Source of the DNA: Fimbriimonas ginsengisoli
GTDB taxonomy: Bacteria > Armatimonadota > Fimbriimonadia > Fimbriimonadales > Fimbriimonadaceae
DNA length: 64,000 nucleotides
Assembly: GCA_016179045.1 (NCBI GenBank)
Contig: JACOSL010000006.1
Span: 1 to 64,000 of the forward strand
Direction: 5' to 3'
Shown in pieces: positions 34,054 through 43,679 of the stretch. A program made the translations under genes and the position numbers. Every line of letters starts with the position of its first letter. The first letter of the stretch is position 1. The notes under the pieces are model-generated. The model saw nothing but the letters and a program-made list of their open reading frames with translations, did no database searches and was not told the DNA's origin.

Positions 34054-36633
34054 ATGGACGACTTCGGCCTGGATCGTCCGGAACTGAACGGCTCGCTCGT
34101 TTCGATGCAGTTTGGAAATGGGGGGCGGATTCAACAAATTTGGGCGGTCGATCCCGCCCACCCTGGGGAAGGCGACGAGTTCCCGTTCGTGCTGCCACCG
34201 CTCGCCTTCGGGGAGGAGTTCGCGGAGGACTACTTCCCCGGCACGATCATGATCGGGGCGAGAATCCAGCCAGGCGAACCGTGGATACTTAGCCGAAACA
34301 CCACCGCCACCCAGCAAGAAGAGGACGTGGACGCGGGGGCGATTACGTTTCGCTATGAATTCTCCCTGCTGCCCGAGGTGGTCGCTACGGGCAGGTTCTA
34401 TGAGCTTCCGGGATCTATGCCCCAGATTTGCTGGGACCTTGAGCTGACGAACGACGGGCATACCGATTTGGAAATCGGCGAACTCGCCTTCCCATTTGCG
34501 CTCGACAACTTCTATGAGGGCTTTGCCAAGACGGATCACGGAGCGAAGGAGCTTTGGGATCGTCGCCTTTATGTGCATCCCTTCATCGGTGGGGCGGCAA
34601 GTTACCTCTTCGCCCAGCGCCTCAACGCGGAGCCGCCCGGCCTCATCATCACGCCAGGAGACGACACGAACTGGGAGTTCTTCACCCACGCCCCCGCCTC
34701 GCTCACGAGCCCGTATCGGTGGGAAGGCATCCCCATCGTGTACATCCATTCGCAGGCCACCATCGAGCGCGAGCGATGGAGTCCCTGGTTCAATGGCCAC
34801 ACGACCGGGCTTTTCGCCCCGGGCGAGACCCGGCGCTACCAAACTCGATTCCTCCCGGCGGATCGGGACCGCGTCCAAAGCGTTTCGCTGGGCCTGCAGC
34901 TATCCGGCAGACCCACCGTACGCCTCTTTCCCGCCGCCGTCATCCCGGCCGAAATTGGCATCGGCCTGGAGGTTTCGGGCGCCACGCCGACCCGATTCAC
35001 GACCGACGTGCCCTGCAACCTAGACACCGATGCCGACCCGGAAGGCGGCTTTTGCTTTGCCCACCCCGAAAAGCCCGGACCGGTCCGCGTCAGCTTCGAA
35101 GACACCCAAGGGCGTACTAGCCACGCCCACCTGCTCTTCATCGAGCCGATCGAGGACCTGATCCGCCAGCGAGCCAAATGGATCGTCGAAAACCAGGTCT
35201 GCACGGACAAGGGAACGTTCGAAGGCGCGATCGTGCCGATCGAGCTTCAGAGCGGCGGCAAGTTCACCGACTTCCGGCAGTACGCGACGCCCCACGCCGT
35301 GCTCGGCAGCCTCGCCGACGCCTTGTTCCTCGCCGAGAAGAACGCGATCTACCCCGACAAAGCCCAGATCGCGGTTCTCGAGCGCTATATCGACGGCTTC
35401 CTCAGGCGCCGATTGCAGAATCCGGCGGACGGCTCGGTCGGCAGCTTCTTCCTATCCGAAGGCTCGGTCGCCTCGGGCGTCGCGACACCTGCCGTATATG
35501 CGCTCGCCGCAAACCTCTACCACGCCATGGGTCGGGTGGCGAAGAGTGGGGCCAAGACGGGCTGGAATCAAGCGCGCTACTTGGGCGAGGGCCTCCGCAC
35601 CTTTGAGGCACTCATGGCGCGAGGCTTCCAGCGGGGCCGGCGCTGGGCGGGATTGCCCGGCATCACCAGCCTTTGCCAGCTGCCTCGCGACTTGCGCGAC
35701 CTGGGCGACGAGCCCTCTGCCCAGCGCATGAGCGCTTTGCTTCGGCAGCGGTTTGTCGAGGTCGCGCGCAGGCGGGTGCCATTCGCCCCCGAAAGCGCTT
35801 GGAGCGCGGACGGCTTCGAGGAAGCCTTCGTTGCCGCCATCGAGCTTGGGCACGAGGATTCGCTCGAGAGGATGCTTGATGCCGCCTGCGCGGCACGCTC
35901 CCTTGCCCCAAGCTGGTGGTGGTACGGCTCCGACAAACGCTTTGCCGACGATGCGGAAGGGCCTCATCCCGCAGTCGAGGACAAGGGCGAGCTTTGCCTA
36001 GGACCGACGAGTTCAGGCAACGCGATCCCCTTCTTCATGCTGATGGAGCGCGACTATGCCAATCTGCCCGACACCTACTTGCGCAACGCCTTTGGCGGCC
36101 TAATGGGCGTCTGGGCGCTCGTGCGCAGCGACGGCGCCGCAGCCATGGCATATTGCCCCGATTCGGCGTCGGGCCACTTCGGCATGTCATGGTTCAGCGG
36201 CGAGGTCGGACTTGGCCTCTGGAATTACCTTCGCGCGATCGGCTCTTACGTTCTTCCTTCGAGGCAGGGCGGGGTTGCCACCCTCGGATGCCGCTTCGAG
36301 ATGGAACGGGCTAAGGGTGAGGAAATCTACGTCATCCGCCCGTGGGACGGCGTGCGCCGAAAGGTGGTCGCCCGACAGCTGGGGGTGGAGGCCCATGCGG
36401 AGGGCGTGCAGATCGAGGAACTGCGGTTCGACGCCCTCAAACGGCATGCCGCGATCACTTTGGTCAACCCGGCCGGCTTCAAACGCGAGGGGCGCGTACG
36501 CCTTCGGGGCCTTTGGGGAGACGAGTTCATGGTCGCGGGGTCGGCGGCCAAGGCAATCGACGGCGAAATTGCCTTGAAAATGCCACTGAAGGCGGGCGAA
36601 TCGGCAAGAATGGAGATCAGAGGCGCATCGTGA
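34054..36633 (+). CDS. DUF5695 protein (large carbohydrate-related protein)
   Basis: An 859-residue protein if started at the ATG 34054 (MDDFGLDRPELNGSLVSMQF). The order of features matches DUF5695: an N-terminal beta-sandwich with PQICWDLELTNDGHTDLEIG and RRLYVHPFIGGAASYLFAQR, then an (alpha/alpha) barrel-like helical region (from about 370 to 740), and a C-terminal beta domain. No signal peptide is clear. DUF5695 proteins are linked to polysaccharide metabolism by their context and (alpha/alpha)6-like fold; activity is unproven. A GTG upstream (34018) is also possible. Its stop overlaps the next gene's GTG start. Confidence 0.72.
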   Translation: MDDFGLDRPELNGSLVSMQFGNGGRIQQIWAVDPAHPGEGDEFPFVLPPLAFGEEFAEDYFPGTIMIGARIQPGEPWILSRNTTATQQEEDVDAGAITFRYEFSLLPEVVATGRFYELPGSMPQICWDLELTNDGHTDLEIGELAFPFALDNFYEGFAKTDHGAKELWDRRLYVHPFIGGAASYLFAQRLNAEPPGLIITPGDDTNWEFFTHAPASLTSPYRWEGIPIVYIHSQATIERERWSPWFNGHTTGLFAPGETRRYQTRFLPADRDRVQSVSLGLQLSGRPTVRLFPAAVIPAEIGIGLEVSGATPTRFTTDVPCNLDTDADPEGGFCFAHPEKPGPVRVSFEDTQGRTSHAHLLFIEPIEDLIRQRAKWIVENQVCTDKGTFEGAIVPIELQSGGKFTDFRQYATPHAVLGSLADALFLAEKNAIYPDKAQIAVLERYIDGFLRRRLQNPADGSVGSFFLSEGSVASGVATPAVYALAANLYHAMGRVAKSGAKTGWNQARYLGEGLRTFEALMARGFQRGRRWAGLPGITSLCQLPRDLRDLGDEPSAQRMSALLRQRFVEVARRRVPFAPESAWSADGFEEAFVAAIELGHEDSLERMLDAACAARSLAPSWWWYGSDKRFADDAEGPHPAVEDKGELCLGPTSSGNAIPFFMLMERDYANLPDTYLRNAFGGLMGVWALVRSDGAAAMAYCPDSASGHFGMSWFSGEVGLGLWNYLRAIGSYVLPSRQGGVATLGCRFEMERAKGEEIYVIRPWDGVRRKVVARQLGVEAHAEGVQIEELRFDALKRHAAITLVNPAGFKREGRVRLRGLWGDEFMVAGSAAKAIDGEIALKMPLKAGESARMEIRGAS

Positions 36634-37070
36634 ACGAATTCCCAACTTGGTGGCTAGCTCTCTCGGGCATCTTCTTTCTGCTCAACGCCCTGCTGACGAT
36701 CACGTTGATCTTTCTTTCGGTGGCGACCTACCGCATGATGGCGGACCTCCGGATCAAGGTCGATGCCCTGGTTGAGCGCGCCGAATCGGCAACCAAGAAG
36801 GTGGAAGAGCTCGCGGAAAGCGTTAAGCAGACGGCGGATGTGGTGGGCGCCCGGGCGCGGTCGGTGGCGGGCTCGGCCGATGCCATCGCCACCTCCACCA
36901 AGTCCCACTTCGTTCGGTACGCGCCATATGTGGCTGCGGGGCTCTCTTTGCTCCGTATCCTAGCGGCGGTTGCCGAGATGCGAGCTTCGCACCCACCGGC
37001 GGAATCGGCAGACGGCAAGGGCAAGGCATCTACACCTCCGGCCGACAAGAAACCGGCCAAAACGCCCTAG
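36630..37070 (+). CDS. DUF948-like single-pass membrane protein
   Basis: A 146-residue protein. The GTG start overlaps the DUF5695 stop (GTGA), so the genes are translationally coupled. Residues about 6-33 are a transmembrane helix, followed by a coiled-coil region (LVERAESATKKVEELAESVK) and a Lys/Pro/Ala-rich C-terminal tail (STPPADKKPAKTP). The topology resembles DUF948-type proteins. Function is unknown; the coupling suggests a role with the upstream protein. Confidence 0.6.
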   Translation: MNEFPTWWLALSGIFFLLNALLTITLIFLSVATYRMMADLRIKVDALVERAESATKKVEELAESVKQTADVVGARARSVAGSADAIATSTKSHFVRYAPYVAAGLSLLRILAAVAEMRASHPPAESADGKGKASTPPADKKPAKTP

Positions 37071-37214
37071 CCTCAAAGCAGGGCTTGTAGGTTGGTAATT
37101 TTCGGTGCGAAAGCCCCGAGAGGTGTCGTATCATGGACCCGATGCGGCGAGATATTCGTCAGCTAATTCGGCTGGAGTGGCGAGGTCCAGAACCCGTCTT
37201 TGGAGGAGAGTTAT

Positions 37215-38420
37215 ATGCGTAAGTTCGCGCACATCACGTCGGTCGCGGTGTCGACGTTTGCGCTGGCAGGCTATGGCGGCATGGTGCGAGGCGAGGCGGG
37301 CCGGACGATAAGCCTTGCGGCCGCTCAACGTGGTCGCGTGTTCGTGCCCGATACGTCGGTCGATCGACCGGGTGAGGCGGGCCTGTCGATGCACACTAAC
37401 CACCTCATCAGGGCCAACCGAGACGGAGCGCCGGTTCCCGCGGTCACGCCGTCGGGGTTTTCGCCCTCGCAGATTCGAACCGCTTATGGCGTGCCCTCCT
37501 CGGGAGGAAGCGGCGTTATCGTGATCGTCGACGCGTTTGACGACAGGTACGCGCTTGCCGATTTCAACGCGTTTTCGGCACAGTTCGGTCTTCCACAGGA
37601 GACCTCGACCAACGTCACCGCGTCGACCAACACGGTGCTCCAGATCGTCTACGCCCAGGTCAGGAAACCGAGGTTCAACGCGGGCTGGAGCCAGGAGGAA
37701 GCGCTCGACATCGAGTGGGCTCACGCGATGGCGCCCGGCGCTAAGATCGTCTTGGTGGAAGCGGCCTCGAACAGCAACAGCAACCTGTACGCGGCGGACG
37801 ACCTCGCGGCGACCATCGCGGGTGCGCACCAGTGCTCCAACAGCTGGAGCGGCGGAGAGTCTTCGGGCGAACTGAGCAGCGATTCGCATTTCAACCACGC
37901 GAGCATGACCTACTTCTTCTCGTCCGGCGACACCGGCGGGGCGCGCGGCTATCCCGCAGCCTCCCCGAACGTGGTCGCGGTTGGCGGCACCTCGCTGTTC
38001 ACCGACGGCTCCGGCAACCGCACGAGCGAGACGGTATGGAGCGGCTCCGGCTGCGGCCCGAGCGGCTTTGAGCCTCGCCCGGCCTACCAGAACGTGATCT
38101 CCGGCATCGTCGGTTCCGCGCGCGGCATCTGCGACATTTCCGCGGTCGCCGACCCCAACACGGGCGTCGCCGTTCGCTGGAACGGGGGCTGGTACGTGTT
38201 TGGCGGCACCAGTGTGTCCTGCCCGGTCATCGCGGGCATCGTCAACAGCGCCGGCGCCAACCGTGGCGGACCCTCGGCTGAGAACACGTTGATCTACGGT
38301 GGGCTTGGCGGCGCGATCTTCTTCGATGTCACCAGCGGCTCCGCGGGCAGCTTCAGCGCGGCGGCGGGTTGGGACTTCCCGACCGGCGTGGGCAGCCCGA
38401 AAGGCACGGCCGGACTCTAG
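37215..38420 (+). CDS. S53-family (sedolisin-like) serine-carboxyl peptidase, paralogue 1
   Basis: A 401-residue exported protein with a weak signal-like N-terminus. The catalytic site is of the S53 type: Glu161 and Asp165 in QEEALDIEWAHAM, oxyanion-hole Asp239 in SSGDTGGARG, and Ser333 in GGTSVSCPVIAGI. Before the catalytic domain there are only about 80 residues, with the shared MHTNHLIRANRDGA motif, so the usual pro-kumamolisin propeptide is absent or replaced. A GGAGGAG Shine-Dalgarno lies 6 nt before the ATG. The close paralogue at 38809 is separated by a tRNA gene. Peptide substrate unknown. Confidence 0.85.
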   Translation: MRKFAHITSVAVSTFALAGYGGMVRGEAGRTISLAAAQRGRVFVPDTSVDRPGEAGLSMHTNHLIRANRDGAPVPAVTPSGFSPSQIRTAYGVPSSGGSGVIVIVDAFDDRYALADFNAFSAQFGLPQETSTNVTASTNTVLQIVYAQVRKPRFNAGWSQEEALDIEWAHAMAPGAKIVLVEAASNSNSNLYAADDLAATIAGAHQCSNSWSGGESSGELSSDSHFNHASMTYFFSSGDTGGARGYPAASPNVVAVGGTSLFTDGSGNRTSETVWSGSGCGPSGFEPRPAYQNVISGIVGSARGICDISAVADPNTGVAVRWNGGWYVFGGTSVSCPVIAGIVNSAGANRGGPSAENTLIYGGLGGAIFFDVTSGSAGSFSAAAGWDFPTGVGSPKGTAGL

Positions 38421-38445
38421 CCTAGATCGGCCATCGAACGGAATG

Positions 38446-38472
38446 CGCCCCTTGCTTAAGACGCAAGGGGCG
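38446..38472 (+). terminator. stem-loop after S53 paralogue 1, likely terminator
   Basis: Perfect 10-bp stem CGCCCCTTGC / GCAAGGGGCG with a 7-nt loop, followed by GATTCGTCTTTG. The U-run is weak, but the position just after the peptidase stop and before the tRNA promoter fits a terminator. Confidence 0.65.
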
Positions 38473-38517
38473 GATTCGTCTTTGACTCTGATTGAGGCTG
38501 GTGCAACCAGGTGGAGG

Positions 38518-38547
38518 TTGACAGGGAGCGCCGAAAAGCGCGATAAT
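38518..38547 (+). promoter_or_regulatory. sigma-70-like promoter of the tRNA gene
   Basis: TTGACA at 38518-38523, an 18-nt spacer, and GATAAT at 38542-38547, ending 10 nt before the tRNA 5' end. It is the best -35/-10 match noted in the window. Confidence 0.75.
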
Positions 38548-38557
38548 CAGCGGTCGC

Positions 38558-38634
<77 letters not shown>

Positions 38635-38696
38635 CCCCTCCGTGCATCCGATCCTGCTGGTCGCTTGCGGATTGCGATGATTTTCCAGTTGCATAT

Positions 38697-38725
38697 TTGC
38701 TTATGCGGCAAAACTGTCGTATTAT
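38697..38725 (+). promoter_or_regulatory. candidate promoter of S53 paralogue 2
   Basis: TTGCTT at 38697-38702, 17-nt spacer, TATTAT at 38720-38725, about 85 nt upstream of the TTG start of the second S53 gene. Confidence 0.5.
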
Positions 38726-38808
38726 GAGAGTTCAGCGGGCGAGCTTGGGCTACGTCTTGAGCGGAGATCGGTCGCGTCTGCGCCGACCCGTACCGGAGGA
38801 CAACGACT

Positions 38809-40032
38809 TTGCGAAAACTCTTTTTATCTAGCGCGATGGCAGCGGCTCTCGCCATCGTCATGGTCGGCTGCGGAGGCAATGGCGCTATGGTCGGCGGCGA
38901 CGGCTCGCGCTCAATCAGCGATGCCACGGCTCAGAACGGCCACATCGTCACTCCTGACTCTACGCTGCCTCAGGGCGCGGGTTTCATGCACACCAACCAC
39001 CTCGTCTGGGCCAGCAACTTCGGCCCGATGGCCACCACCAGCCCGACCGGCAAGACGCCCGCGCAGATGCGCGGCGCCTACAGCATCACGGCCAACGGAT
39101 CCGGCGCGATCGCGATCGTCGACGCGTACAACTTCTCTACCGCGCTGAACGACTTCAACGTGTTCTCGACCCAGTTCGGTCTTCCGACCGAACCGTCGAC
39201 GGACGCGACGTTGTCATCCAACACCGTGCTCCAGGTGGTTTACGCTTCGGGAAGCAAGCCGAGGAATAACGCGGGTTGGGCGCTCGAGGAGGCTTTGGAT
39301 ATCGAATGGGCGCACGCAATGGCTCCGAACGCCAAGATCTACTTGGTTGAGGCCGCCTCCAATAGTTTCGCGAACTTAGTGGCGGCCGAAAACGTGGCCA
39401 AAGCGCTCGTTGGAGTGCACCAGGTTTCGAACAGCTGGAGCGGTGGCGAGTCCTCCACCATCTACACCGACAACGACAGCGTGTTCGTGCAGAGCGGAGT
39501 GGCGTTCTATGGCTCTGGCGGCGACACCGGCGGCGTCACGGGATGGCCTGCCCTTTCTTCCAACGTGGTCGCGGTTGGTGGTACCACGCTGAACACGAGC
39601 GGCAACACATGGGTGAGCGAAACGGTGTGGGGCGGCTCCGGCTGCGGATCGAGCGCCTATGAGCCTCGGCCCGCGTTCCAAGACATCGTGTCATCGCTCG
39701 TGGGTAGCTTCCGCGGTGCGGACGACATCTCCGCAGACGCCGACCCCAACACGGGCGCCTCGGTGTACGACACTGCGGGCTACCAAGGCCAGAAGGGCTG
39801 GTTCCAGGTAGGCGGCACGAGCCTATCCTGCCCGGTTATCGCCGGCATCGCAAACGCGGCAGGCTCGACCAAGAGCTCTCAGGGGCAGAACACCTCGTTC
39901 TATGCCGCCTACGCAGGCGGGAGTGCAAACTTCCACGACATCAAGAGCGGCACCGCTGGCAGCTTCTCGGCTTTGACCGGGTGGGACTTCCCGACCGGCG
40001 TCGGCTCGCCGAACGGCACGGGCGGCTTCTAA
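38809..40032 (+). CDS. S53-family (sedolisin-like) serine-carboxyl peptidase, paralogue 2, lipoprotein
   Basis: A 407-residue paralogue of the 37215 gene. The TTG start has a GGAGGA Shine-Dalgarno 8 nt before it and gives MRKLFLSSAMAAALAIVMVGC, a lipoprotein signal with a lipobox Cys, so this copy should be membrane-anchored while the first lacks a clear lipobox. It keeps the ALEEALDIEWAHAM acid pair, the GSGGDTGGVTG oxyanion motif, GGTSLSCPVIAGI with the catalytic Ser, and ends DFPTGVGSPNGT like its partner (DFPTGVGSPKGT). No pro-kumamolisin-length propeptide. A strong terminator follows. Confidence 0.87.
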   Translation: MRKLFLSSAMAAALAIVMVGCGGNGAMVGGDGSRSISDATAQNGHIVTPDSTLPQGAGFMHTNHLVWASNFGPMATTSPTGKTPAQMRGAYSITANGSGAIAIVDAYNFSTALNDFNVFSTQFGLPTEPSTDATLSSNTVLQVVYASGSKPRNNAGWALEEALDIEWAHAMAPNAKIYLVEAASNSFANLVAAENVAKALVGVHQVSNSWSGGESSTIYTDNDSVFVQSGVAFYGSGGDTGGVTGWPALSSNVVAVGGTTLNTSGNTWVSETVWGGSGCGSSAYEPRPAFQDIVSSLVGSFRGADDISADADPNTGASVYDTAGYQGQKGWFQVGGTSLSCPVIAGIANAAGSTKSSQGQNTSFYAAYAGGSANFHDIKSGTAGSFSALTGWDFPTGVGSPNGTGGF

Positions 40033-40054
40033 AGCCAACCTTGTCAGCGACGCT

Positions 40055-40096
40055 GACCGCCTCGCGCCTCTGGCGCGGGGCGGTCTTTCTTGTTTC
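40055..40096 (+). terminator. intrinsic terminator of S53 paralogue 2
   Basis: Long stem-loop GACCGCC...GGCGGTC (40055-40085) with an inner CGCGCC-TCT-GGCGCG, followed by TTTCTTGTTTCTC. Confidence 0.9.
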
Positions 40097-41632
40097 TCAG
40101 TGCCCCTCGGGATCGATGGGCAGGAATAGAAGGGTAAGGGTGCCCGGGATCGTGGCGAGAATCGCGATCGCGAAGAACCACGGGTAGCCGAAATTGGACT
40201 GCACGATGCCGCTCGCGATGCCGGCGGTAAGGATGCAGCCCGCGCCGAGGCCGGTGCCGATCGCATAATGCGCCGCCTTGTAGCCCGAGCGCTGGGCCAC
40301 CTGCATGAGATACACCATATAGCCCGCAAAGCCAAAGCCGTAGCCGAACTGCTCGAGGAACGCGACCCCGTACAGCGGCCCGACCGAGGGTCTCGCCAGC
40401 GATGCCCACAGGTAGAGCAGATTGGGGGTGTGCATTGTGAGCACCATGGGCCAAAACGCCCGTCGCAACCCCCGCTTGGATACGAAAACCCCGCCAAGCA
40501 GGCCCCCGATCACTATCCCGACCACCCCCGCGACGCCGTTGATCAGCCCGAGCTGGTCGTTCGGTAAGCCCAGCCCGCCTGCCGCCGGAGAGTCTTTTAG
40601 GAAAAGCGGGGCCATCTTCGTCACCATCGCCTCGCCGAACCGATAGAAGAGGATCAGGGCAAGGATCGCCATGATGCCCGGCTGCCGGAAGTAAGTGGAA
40701 AACGCGTGGCCCATCTCGGAGCCGATAAGGCGTTGCCGAACTTGAACCAGACAGCCAACGGCCAAGCCGGAGCAAATCAGGAGTTGGATCGCCTCGTTGC
40801 GGAAGGCGTCGGGGCCAAGCATCCAACCCTTGAGACGGCCTTCGGCGCTGCCGTCGAAGCCGTACCACAGGCCGTGGGCGGCCATGCGAACGACCGCGGA
40901 AAGGGCGAAGTAGGCCAAGAAGGCAAGGGCCACGACGAGCGCCGTCCGCACCAAATTTCGCCGGTTCTCGCCGGAGGGCAAGTCGCGCGGCCGGTCCTCT
41001 TCGGGACGAGGCAGCGTGTACCCGACCAAGATGCGCCCCAGCGCGTAGGCGAGCGTCCCGCAAGCGAGCACGAGAGTCCACGAGGCGGAGATGCCGACCC
41101 CATCCACCCTCAGCCGACCCGCAAGGTAGACGAGCATCCCCACCGCGAACAGGCGGCCCAACCGGTAGCAGGTCGATTGCACGCCCACGAACGCAGCCTG
41201 CCGATCCTTGGGCAGGGCGAGCAGATAGAAGCCGTCGGTCGCGATGTCGCACATCGCGGAGAAGATCGCGGTGACGAGCAGCAGCCCGAGGGTGATCTCG
41301 AAGGCGTTGGGCAGGCCTACCGCGAAGGCGACGAGGGCCATGATGCCGGTCAGCAGAGCCTGCATCGTGAGCGTCCACCCGCGCTTGGTGAAGTTTAGGT
41401 CCACCATCGGGCCGAGTAGAAGCTTGATCGTCCAGGGCAGGGCGATGAGGCTGGTCCAGCGGGTGATCGAGACGTTCTCGACGCCGAGGTCCTTGTAGAC
41501 GATCGCCGCCACCTCTTGCACGAGGGTGACCGGCAATGCCTGCATGAAATAGAGCGCGGGCACGAACGCCCACGGGTTGTGCGCGCCTTCGGGCCTGTGT
41601 TGAGGCGTCTCCAAACTTGCGGTGTCGCTCAC
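40097..41632 (-). CDS. AmpG-like MFS transporter
   Basis: A 511-residue protein with about 12-14 hydrophobic segments and the AmpG/MFS organisation. The N-terminus LYFMQALPVTLVQEVAAIVY, the conserved DIATDGFYLLALPKDRQ segment, and LMQVAQRSGYKAAHYAIGTG near the C-terminus fit AmpG-type importers of peptidoglycan muropeptides or related solutes. The GTG start (41632) lies 28 nt from the divergent GH65-like start, so the two could share a control region. A roughly 70-residue hydrophilic loop sits in the middle. Substrate is unknown. Confidence 0.82.
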   Translation of the reverse strand: MSDTASLETPQHRPEGAHNPWAFVPALYFMQALPVTLVQEVAAIVYKDLGVENVSITRWTSLIALPWTIKLLLGPMVDLNFTKRGWTLTMQALLTGIMALVAFAVGLPNAFEITLGLLLVTAIFSAMCDIATDGFYLLALPKDRQAAFVGVQSTCYRLGRLFAVGMLVYLAGRLRVDGVGISASWTLVLACGTLAYALGRILVGYTLPRPEEDRPRDLPSGENRRNLVRTALVVALAFLAYFALSAVVRMAAHGLWYGFDGSAEGRLKGWMLGPDAFRNEAIQLLICSGLAVGCLVQVRQRLIGSEMGHAFSTYFRQPGIMAILALILFYRFGEAMVTKMAPLFLKDSPAAGGLGLPNDQLGLINGVAGVVGIVIGGLLGGVFVSKRGLRRAFWPMVLTMHTPNLLYLWASLARPSVGPLYGVAFLEQFGYGFGFAGYMVYLMQVAQRSGYKAAHYAIGTGLGAGCILTAGIASGIVQSNFGYPWFFAIAILATIPGTLTLLFLPIDPEGH

Positions 41633-41660
41633 GTCCGGCTCTCAGCGGGTAATAAGGGGC

Positions 41661-43673
41661 GTGCGACGCCGCCTTGCGCTCTTGCTGGTAGGGACGGTGC
41701 TCGCCGGGTGCAACGGCGCGCGCCTTGCCCCACGGGTGGCTTTGAAGGCACCGGCCGTTCAGCCTGCCTCCACTGACGCCTGGAGCCTCGTGTGTACCGA
41801 TCCTAACGATCCCACTCCGGCCCTTCTCTCGAACGGGATCATAGGGGTGAGGATCGGTCGTGACGGCATGGGACTGGGCTCGGACGGCAAGACGCTTCCC
41901 GCGTTTGCGATTACTTCGTATGAACAGTCAGGAGAGGAGAAGTTGGTCGGACTCGAAAACCCTCTTGCCGCGCGGTGGGAGTTCCAGGGCAAAGCGATCG
42001 ACTTTAAGCCGGGGTCAGAGTATCGTCAGGAGGTGATAGGGCCCGACACCGTCGGCTTCCTCGGTGAAGGGGCAGGAGGGACCTACGAAATCCACACCAC
42101 CTGGACGTGGGGCCGGTCCACAGTTGACCGCTACACACGTTTTCTAGCTGGCGAACACGGCGTCGAATGCGTCACCTTCCTTACCGGAGGCTACCCACGA
42201 CCCATCGTGATGAACGTGGTGAGGCTTCCTTCGGCTGCAAGCCATTGGAAGTGGACGGAAGAGCAGAGCGGCCAACCCCTGTCGATTGGCTCAACAGCGA
42301 ACGGGGCTCTCATTGGGCGTGTGACTGCAAGCCTTTCCTCGGCTATCAGAGCCAGCTCCGCGAACAGAAGGGACCCCCTTTCAGAAGCTCCGTCAGAGAG
42401 ATTTCGCCTCTCTCAAGCAAGACCAACGCATCCTCGGCGCGTGATTCCAACAATTACGGTCGACGGGCCCATCGAAGACCAACGAGCAATCAATTCGTTC
42501 ATCTACTACATCTGGGGCTCGACCCACCCGGAAGCCAACCGGCCGCCGGGGCCGTTCGGGCTCAGCAACGAGCGATACATCGGCCATGTGTTTTGGGACG
42601 CCGACATCTGGCTCTTCCCTGCGCTCTGCCTGCTCGACCCCGACCGGGCCAAAGTGATCCCAACCTACCGGCTTCGCATGGCGGACGCGGCCCGCGCCCA
42701 GGCCAAGGCCTGGATCGAATCCTGTCGCCGCACCGCCTACAAGGCGGTGTCAGCCCCCTTGCCCGCAACCGCCGCCAAGGCCCTCATGTACCCTTGGGAA
42801 TCGAGCGTGAGCGGCCGCGAAACCAGCGCGACCAAGACCCGCTTCGAGCACCATATCACGGGCGACGTGCTCTGGGGCCTGACCCAAGCCGAAGCCCTCG
42901 GCCTCGCCGATCCCGACAAGGTTCGGCCGGTCGCCGAAGGCTGCAAGGCTTTCTGGGAGGCGCGCTCGCGGAAGGGCTCGGACGGCCTGTTTCGCATCGA
43001 GGGCCTCATCAGCCCAGACGAGAACTCGATCTGCGACAACGATCTCTACACTAACCTGCTCGCCCAGTGGACTCGCAACGGGCGCAGCTTCGACGGCCCG
43101 ATCCGCTACGCCTTGCCACATGACGCCACCGGCTTCCTGACCTACGACAAAGACCTTCTCCGCAGCTACGAGCAGGCCACCGCCGTGCTCGCCATATACC
43201 CCCTCCAATATCCCCCCGCCGAGGCTCAGGCGCGCGCGATGATGGATCGCTTCGAGAGCAAGATTTCACAAAACGGACCCGCGATGAGCGACGCCATCCA
43301 TTCGATCATCTGGGCCAGATTGGGCGACCAGGAGAAAGCCTACGACCGCTGGCGCAGGAGCTGGCAAGACTTCACCAAGGGACCCCTCATGCTTTTCAGC
43401 GAGCGGCGCAACAAGAGCGTGACCTACTTCACGACCGGTGCCGCGGGCTGCCTACAGGCCGTGCTCTACGGTTTCGCCGGATTTCGGATAGACTCGCATC
43501 CGGTGCCCAAAGCGGCTTGGACGCGAAGGCTGAAAGGGGGAATGTGGCTCTCCGTTCGGCCCTGCCTTCCGCAGGCTTGGCGATCGCTGACGATCAGGAA
43601 TTTCACCGTGCTGGGCCACCGATACACGCTTAACGTCACCCATGAGCGGGCGACGGTTTCTCCAGGAGACTGA
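41661..43673 (+). CDS. GH65-like glycoside hydrolase/phosphorylase, probable lipoprotein
   Basis: A 670-residue protein with a lipoprotein signal (LALLLVGTVLAGC). The catalytic (alpha/alpha)6 barrel has YIGHVFWDADIWLFPALCLL and ALMYPWESSVSGRETS, like GH65 and PGGHG enzymes. The N-terminal part is the GH65-type beta-sandwich. In 42320-42445 the reading frame yields an odd Ser/Arg/Pro-rich stretch, while another frame reads FQKLRQRDFASLKQDQRIL, like the expected helix, suggesting two compensating indels. The GTG at 41661 gives a normal signal peptide. It is followed closely by a deacetylase-like gene. Substrate unknown. Confidence 0.72.
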   Translation: MRRRLALLLVGTVLAGCNGARLAPRVALKAPAVQPASTDAWSLVCTDPNDPTPALLSNGIIGVRIGRDGMGLGSDGKTLPAFAITSYEQSGEEKLVGLENPLAARWEFQGKAIDFKPGSEYRQEVIGPDTVGFLGEGAGGTYEIHTTWTWGRSTVDRYTRFLAGEHGVECVTFLTGGYPRPIVMNVVRLPSAASHWKWTEEQSGQPLSIGSTANGALIGRVTASLSSAIRASSANRRDPLSEAPSERFRLSQARPTHPRRVIPTITVDGPIEDQRAINSFIYYIWGSTHPEANRPPGPFGLSNERYIGHVFWDADIWLFPALCLLDPDRAKVIPTYRLRMADAARAQAKAWIESCRRTAYKAVSAPLPATAAKALMYPWESSVSGRETSATKTRFEHHITGDVLWGLTQAEALGLADPDKVRPVAEGCKAFWEARSRKGSDGLFRIEGLISPDENSICDNDLYTNLLAQWTRNGRSFDGPIRYALPHDATGFLTYDKDLLRSYEQATAVLAIYPLQYPPAEAQARAMMDRFESKISQNGPAMSDAIHSIIWARLGDQEKAYDRWRRSWQDFTKGPLMLFSERRNKSVTYFTTGAAGCLQAVLYGFAGFRIDSHPVPKAAWTRRLKGGMWLSVRPCLPQAWRSLTIRNFTVLGHRYTLNVTHERATVSPGD

Positions 43674-43679
43674 TCTTTT

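Noticed and set aside
37071-37214. Possible cyclic-di-GMP riboswitch before the first S53 gene
   Set aside because: A GCGAAAGCC string resembles one piece of the GEMM motif, but the other conserved parts are missing.
40044-41573. Long minus-strand frame overlapping the AmpG-like gene
   Set aside because: Arg/Gly/His-rich shadow of the real transporter frame without membrane segments.
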